The position numbers and the translations under genes are program-made. The notes under the pieces were generated by a model. The model ran no database searches. It was not told the origin of the DNA and saw only the letters and a list, made by a program, of their open reading frames with translations. Below, piece after piece: positions 39,580 through 43,159 of a stretch of 43,159 nucleotides of DNA. Source of the DNA: Propionibacteriaceae bacterium UBA6238. Lineage in GTDB: Bacteria > Actinomycetota > Actinomycetes > Propionibacteriales > Propionibacteriaceae. The stretch lies in contig DJWE01000051.1 in NCBI GenBank assembly GCA_002441465.1, positions 21,698 through 64,856 of the forward strand. Reading direction: 5' to 3'. Each line of letters opens with the position of its first letter. The stretch's first letter is position 1.

Positions 39580-41835
39580 TCAGATCGCCGCGTCCGCAAC
39601 CGCCTTGAGCACCGGACGCAGGGCCAGCCACCACTGCTCCTTGGGCCTCCGGTAGCGCAGGTCCATCTCGGCCATCATCTGGGTCACCGGGAATGCGGTC
39701 ACCTTCGACGTGACCAGGCCCAGGTACTGGCTCTGGCTGGTGCCGGCCTCGAACTGAGCCGCGAGCAGGTCGAGCGCGCGCGAGACCAGGCGGACGGCGA
39801 GCAGCCGGTCGAACGGGGTGGGACACCCGCCCTGCTGGACGTGGCCGAGGATGTTCTGGCGCACGTCGTAGAGTCCCTGGCCCTCCTGCTCCAGGAGCCG
39901 CGCCAGGAAGTCCGTGGTGTAGAGGGGGTTGGCGTTCTCGTTGCGGATGGCCAAGAAGAGCCGCCGTCCGGACGCGAAGCTGTTCCGCAGCCATTCCAGG
40001 TCGGCCTGGAGCGCGGCCAGGCTGATCCCCTCCTCGTGCAGGTACACCCGCTCGGCTCCGCCGGCGATCGCCCCCATCAAGGCGAGGTAGCCGCAGTAGC
40101 GGCCCATCGTCTCCACCACGAAGGCTCGTTTGGCTGCGCTGCCCGACATCTTGATCCGGTCCACGGCCTCGGTGACCACGTTCAGCGCCGTGTCGGCGCC
40201 GATCGCCAGCTCGGAGCCGGGCAGGTTGTTGTCGATGGACGCGGGAATGCACACCACGGGCAGGCCACAGGCGGGGAAGCGCTCGGATTCGCGGTGCATC
40301 AGCTCGACCGCCTGATAGCCGTTCCAGCCGCCGATCATCAGCAGCGCGTCGATCCGGTGGTCTTCGATCTGGCGGCTGATCCGGTAGAGCTCCTCGACCA
40401 GGGGCACGGCACGATGGACGCCGAGGGCAGCCCCACCGTCCACGAGCCAGCCTTCGACGTCGCCCCAGGTCAGCTCGGTGATGGCGCCGTCGCGCAGGCC
40501 GGGGAATCCGCCCTGTACCCCGAGCATGGTGTGGCCGCGGCTGATCCCGAGCCGGACGGCGTCGCGCGCGGCGGCGTTCATGCCGGGGGCGAGCCCGCCG
40601 GCGTGCACGATGGCGATCCGCTTGGACGCGTCCGGGGCGTCGATCCGGCTCGGCTCGACCATCTCGGTGAAGATCCGCCCCGCCTCGATGAACGAGCCGC
40701 CGCGCAGTTCCATGGCCGCGGCGTAGTCCCCGGTGGCGATCAGGTCGGGAACCTGCCTGGTCTTCGCCACGGCCTCGACCAGGGGTACTCGCGAGACCCG
40801 GTTGCCACGGAAACCGATCACGGGGCCGGTGGTCCCGGGTTCGGCGGCGAGCACCTCCAGGACGGCCTCGTAGCCCAGCCAGGTGGATGCCCAGCGGTCA
40901 TAGGCGCTGGGCGCACCGCCGCGCTGGACGTGGCCGAGAATGGTGACCCGGGCGTCCTCGTGCAGGCGGTCCTCGAGCACCTGGCGCACGTACGCGGAGG
41001 TGATCGGCTGCCCGTTGCGGTCGCGGGCACCCTCGGCGACCACGACCATCGAGTCGCGCCGTCCGGCTGCGCGGCCTCGTCGCAGCGCCGCACACATCGC
41101 GTCCTCCCAGCCGTCCGCGGGCGGCAGCTCGGGGATCAGGACGTAGTCGCAGCCGCCCGCGATGGCGCTCATCAAGGCGAGATACCCGCAGTGGCGCCCC
41201 ATCACCTCGACCACGAAGCTGCGCTGGTGGCTGGCCGCCGTGCTGGCGAGCGCGTCGATGGCGTCCACGATCCGGTGCAGTGCGCTGTCGGCGCCGATGG
41301 TCATGTCGGTGCCCACCAGATCGTTGTCGATCGAGCCGACCAGTCCGGCGAACATCAGGGCGGGGTGGTCAGCTGCGACCTCGGCCGAGAGGTCGCCGGA
41401 CGCGACCAGCTCTGCGAGCAGGTCAGGCCATTCGGCGCGGAACTGATCGAGCCCGGACAGCGACCCGTCCCCGCCGATCACGATCAAGCGGTCGATGCCG
41501 TGCTCGAGCAGGTTCCGGGCGGCTGCGCGGCGTCCGTCGCGTTCGCGGAAGTCCTTGGAGCGGAAGGTGCCGATCATGGTGCCGCCCTTGTGCAGGATGC
41601 TCCCGACGTCCTCCCAGGCGAGTTCCCGAATGCCGGTGCCGCCGTCCACCATGCCCTGGTAGCCCTCGTAGATCGCGTAGACCTGGGCACCGAGGGAGAT
41701 CGCCGTCCGCACGGCCGCCCGTACGGCAGCATTCATTCCTTGGGCATCCCCGCCGCTGGTCAGGATGCCGATCCGTTTCCCCGCACCGATCTGCTCGCTG
41801 AGCGGTGCCTCACCGTCGATGCTCATGTCGCCCAT
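39580..41835 (-). CDS. pfkA: Tandem two-domain 6-phosphofructokinase of eukaryotic architecture
   Basis: This 751-aa protein consists of two fused phosphofructokinase domains; ordinary bacterial PfkA has one of about 320-350 aa. The N-terminal half keeps the catalytic motifs: GGDAQGMN near residue 28, GGDGS near 121, SIDND near 168 with the catalytic Asp, MGRHCGYLAL and HVQRGG. The C-terminal half is degenerate at the same places: GGLAPGMN near 412, GGWNGY near 500, SIDNN near 532 (second Asp to Asn) and HVQQGG near 665. This is the division of labour of fungal and animal PFK, where the second half became regulatory. It phosphorylates fructose 6-phosphate in glycolysis. ATG 41835 with GGGAG 9-10 nt upstream is preferred; a longer frame would translate the adjacent repeat. 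Confidence 0.93.
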   Translation of the reverse strand: MGDMSIDGEAPLSEQIGAGKRIGILTSGGDAQGMNAAVRAAVRTAISLGAQVYAIYEGYQGMVDGGTGIRELAWEDVGSILHKGGTMIGTFRSKDFRERDGRRAAARNLLEHGIDRLIVIGGDGSLSGLDQFRAEWPDLLAELVASGDLSAEVAADHPALMFAGLVGSIDNDLVGTDMTIGADSALHRIVDAIDALASTAASHQRSFVVEVMGRHCGYLALMSAIAGGCDYVLIPELPPADGWEDAMCAALRRGRAAGRRDSMVVVAEGARDRNGQPITSAYVRQVLEDRLHEDARVTILGHVQRGGAPSAYDRWASTWLGYEAVLEVLAAEPGTTGPVIGFRGNRVSRVPLVEAVAKTRQVPDLIATGDYAAAMELRGGSFIEAGRIFTEMVEPSRIDAPDASKRIAIVHAGGLAPGMNAAARDAVRLGISRGHTMLGVQGGFPGLRDGAITELTWGDVEGWLVDGGAALGVHRAVPLVEELYRISRQIEDHRIDALLMIGGWNGYQAVELMHRESERFPACGLPVVCIPASIDNNLPGSELAIGADTALNVVTEAVDRIKMSGSAAKRAFVVETMGRYCGYLALMGAIAGGAERVYLHEEGISLAALQADLEWLRNSFASGRRLFLAIRNENANPLYTTDFLARLLEQEGQGLYDVRQNILGHVQQGGCPTPFDRLLAVRLVSRALDLLAAQFEAGTSQSQYLGLVTSKVTAFPVTQMMAEMDLRYRRPKEQWWLALRPVLKAVADAAI

Positions 41836-41853
41836 GTCGCCATTCTCCCGTGG

Positions 41854-41922
41854 ACCGAAAGGGGACAGGTACTTTCGGTTCACTTCGCCCGAACGAAAAA
41901 GTACCTGTCCCCTTTCGGTTCA
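41854..41922. repeat. Inverted pair of dispersed AAAGGGGACAGGTAC repeats
   Basis: The arms at 41855-41875 and 41898-41918 are exact 21-bp reverse complements containing the core AAAGGGGACAGGTAC, separated by 22 bp. The unit recurs at 1-18 and, as a direct pair, at 5147-5210. The outer end of the right copy, TGAACC on the minus strand, supplies the TGA stop of the carboxypeptidase gene. The other end lies about 19 bp before the phosphofructokinase start, so the potential hairpin sits between these two same-strand genes and could act as terminator or mRNA stabiliser. Confidence 0.85.
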
Positions 41923-42666
41923 GGCTAGGCCGAGGTACTCCTCGAGGGTCTCGGTGTTGCCTGTGAACGCCATCGCGTCCTTCTTGCCGATGTAGCGGTA
42001 GTGCCACGGCTCGTAGTGGTAGCCGGTGATCTTGCTCTTCCCGTCGGGATAGCGCAGGACGAAGCCGTACTTGTGAGCGTGCGCGAACAGCCACTTCCCC
42101 GTCGCCGTGCGGGCCATGGGCAGGCTCCAGGTCACCCCGTCCCACAAATCCACGGCGAGACCGGTCTGATGCTCGCTGGCCCCAGCCGGGGCATAGAACG
42201 AGATGTTCTGTGGGTAGTTCCGTAGCGCCTTCTGATAGCTGGCGTTCTGGGTTGCCCAGTTCCGATAGCCGCTCCGCACCCGGATCCGGATGCCGTCCGC
42301 CTTCGCCGCGGCGGTCATCTTCGCTAGTGCGGCGGCGGCCGAGGCCTCGAGATGGTACGGGCCGGTGGGGTGCTGCGGACCGTAGGCCGCGGTGATCCGG
42401 TGCTTCTTCGAGACCACGATGATCCCGTCCACTGTGTAGGGCTTGGCCAACTGGCGACCGGTGCGGGTGTCCTTCGGCGGCTTGGTCGACGTCGGCGTCG
42501 GCGTCGAGCTCGGGGTCGGGGTGGACGTCAGCGTGGGCGAGGGCGTCGGCGTCGGGGTGGACGTCATGACGGGGGTGGACGGCGCGGGCTGCGGGGGCTG
42601 GGATGCACACCCCGCGATCACGAGCGCGGTGCCGAGAGCGAGCGCAGCGGCGGTCGGGTACCTCAC
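41920..42666 (-). CDS. VanY-like D-alanyl-D-alanine carboxypeptidase lipoprotein (M15B)
   Basis: This 248-aa protein has a signal peptide ending in the lipobox VIAGC near residue 20, a Thr/Pro/Ser-rich linker (about 25-65) and a peptidase M15B domain. Zinc ligands are visible in SEHQTGLAVD near 167 and EPWHYRYIG near 223. It should trim the terminal D-Ala from peptidoglycan stems outside the membrane. The start is GTG 42666, overlapping the upstream stop by 4 nt (GTGA). The stop codon lies within the dispersed repeat. No vancomycin-resistance genes are adjacent, so a housekeeping wall role is likely. Confidence 0.9.
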   Translation of the reverse strand: MRYPTAAALALGTALVIAGCASQPPQPAPSTPVMTSTPTPTPSPTLTSTPTPSSTPTPTSTKPPKDTRTGRQLAKPYTVDGIIVVSKKHRITAAYGPQHPTGPYHLEASAAAALAKMTAAAKADGIRIRVRSGYRNWATQNASYQKALRNYPQNISFYAPAGASEHQTGLAVDLWDGVTWSLPMARTATGKWLFAHAHKYGFVLRYPDGKSKITGYHYEPWHYRYIGKKDAMAFTGNTETLEEYLGLA

Positions 42667-43159
42667 GAGCCCTGCTGGTCGAGCGAGTGGGACTCGTGTC
42701 CTTCGCGCTCGCGGCTGGTGTCATCGGTGCCGTGCTGCTCGGTGCTCGCCGGTCGCACCGAGGCCTTCGCCGCATGCCGGGTCGGCTGCGTCGGTGTCTG
42801 CGACGTCTGACCGCTGGATTCCGCCGCCCGGCTGCTGCCGCCGGAGGTCTGCACGGCCTCGACCTGTCTTGCGGCCTCCGAGGACTCCTTCCGGGCAGGT
42901 TCCGCCGGCGGCTGCTCGTGCTTCACCGGTGCCTTCGGGGTGCGGTCGGACGCGGGCGCCGACGATCCGGACGCGACGGACGAAGCGCTCTGGGCTGCGA
43001 CTCGATCGCTATCGGCCACGCGAGTCGAGAAGGGCCGACTCGTCGGCTGCGGCGGCACCGAAATCAGAGTCGGATCCGCCGTCGGGAAGGGAGTCTGGAT
43101 GACGGTCGGGGTATCGGTCGCGGTCGGAGTCACCGTCGGTGTCGGGGTGGGCGTGGGCG
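42663..43159 (-). CDS. Partial Pro/Thr/Ser-rich protein, N-terminus beyond window
   Basis: The frame runs uninterrupted to the window edge, so the gene is truncated at its 5' end. The visible 165 residues begin with Pro-Thr alternation. A Ser/Ala/Glu/Gln-rich low-complexity region follows without cysteines or membrane segments, ending with an acidic/histidine tail. Such composition suits the extracytoplasmic tail or linker of a secreted or membrane-anchored wall protein. Its stop overlaps the start of the carboxypeptidase gene, suggesting a shared envelope function. The domain that would identify it is outside the window. Confidence 0.5.
   Translation of the reverse strand, partial: PTPTPTPTVTPTATDTPTVIQTPFPTADPTLISVPPQPTSRPFSTRVADSDRVAAQSASSVASGSSAPASDRTPKAPVKHEQPPAEPARKESSEAARQVEAVQTSGGSSRAAESSGQTSQTPTQPTRHAAKASVRPASTEQHGTDDTSREREGHESHSLDQQGS

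Noticed and set aside
39841..41928. Long plus-strand open frame opposite the phosphofructokinase gene
   Set aside because: No recognisable domains and a composition typical of antisense shadow; the minus-strand gene is unambiguous.

Overview
The window is high-GC DNA from an actinobacterium. GTG starts, leaderless genes with a TANNNT element about 7 nt before the start, a two-gene PdxS/PdxT pathway with a MocR-type regulator, an LCP protein and a YbdK-like glutamate-cysteine ligase all fit. Gene content is compatible with Propionibacteriaceae or relatives, but family-level placement is inference. No rRNA or CRISPR was seen; there are two serine tRNAs.

Layout. 1-6.4 kb: a GCS2-family ligase, an obligate-looking heterodimeric ABC exporter (one active and one dead ATPase arm) and a quinone oxidoreductase, with copies of a short dispersed repeat (core AAAGGGGACAGGTAC) at 1-18 and 5147-5210. 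6.3-8.8 kb: tRNA-Ser(UGA), a small PH-like membrane protein, an LCP cell-wall ligase and tRNA-Ser(GCU). 8.8-13.5 kb: a decayed accessory island just behind tRNA-Ser(GCU), with an IS256 transposase C-terminal fragment abutting a headless Rhs core plus toxin tip, its probable immunity gene, a second toxin scrap and an ABC-2 type transporter.

13.5-25.6 kb: a catabolic locus. A ROK repressor faces an operator with perfect 10-bp arms and an operon of lipoprotein binding protein, two permeases (no ATPase gene, so a shared one is likely), two xylose-isomerase-like TIM-barrel enzymes, a Gfo/Idh/MocA oxidoreductase, thymidine phosphorylase, a second ROK regulator and a GMC oxidoreductase. The set resembles oxidation-elimination (3-keto-glycoside) routes, but the nucleoside phosphorylase is unexpected and hints at a nucleoside-like substrate.

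25.7-33.2 kb: pdxR divergent from pdxS-pdxT; a cystathionine gamma-synthase-like gene behind a methionine-rich leader ORF; then a metal module of a His-tailed EamA transporter, mntH and a DtxR/MntR regulator. 33.2-38.5 kb: a two-TM potassium channel, a ClC-DUF389 pair, a universal stress protein, a FluC pair and a site-2 protease with a terminator. 38.5 kb to the end: a zinc alcohol dehydrogenase, a tandem phosphofructokinase of eukaryotic architecture, a VanY-like carboxypeptidase whose stop codon lies in the dispersed repeat, and a Pro/Thr-rich ORF cut by the window edge.

Most notable: the two-domain phosphofructokinase with an apparently non-catalytic C-terminal half, the complementary decay of the ABC exporter pair, the candidate redox glycoside/nucleoside locus with its operator, the methionine-rich leader, the His-tailed EamA gene in a manganese locus, and repeats that supply stop codons to two genes.
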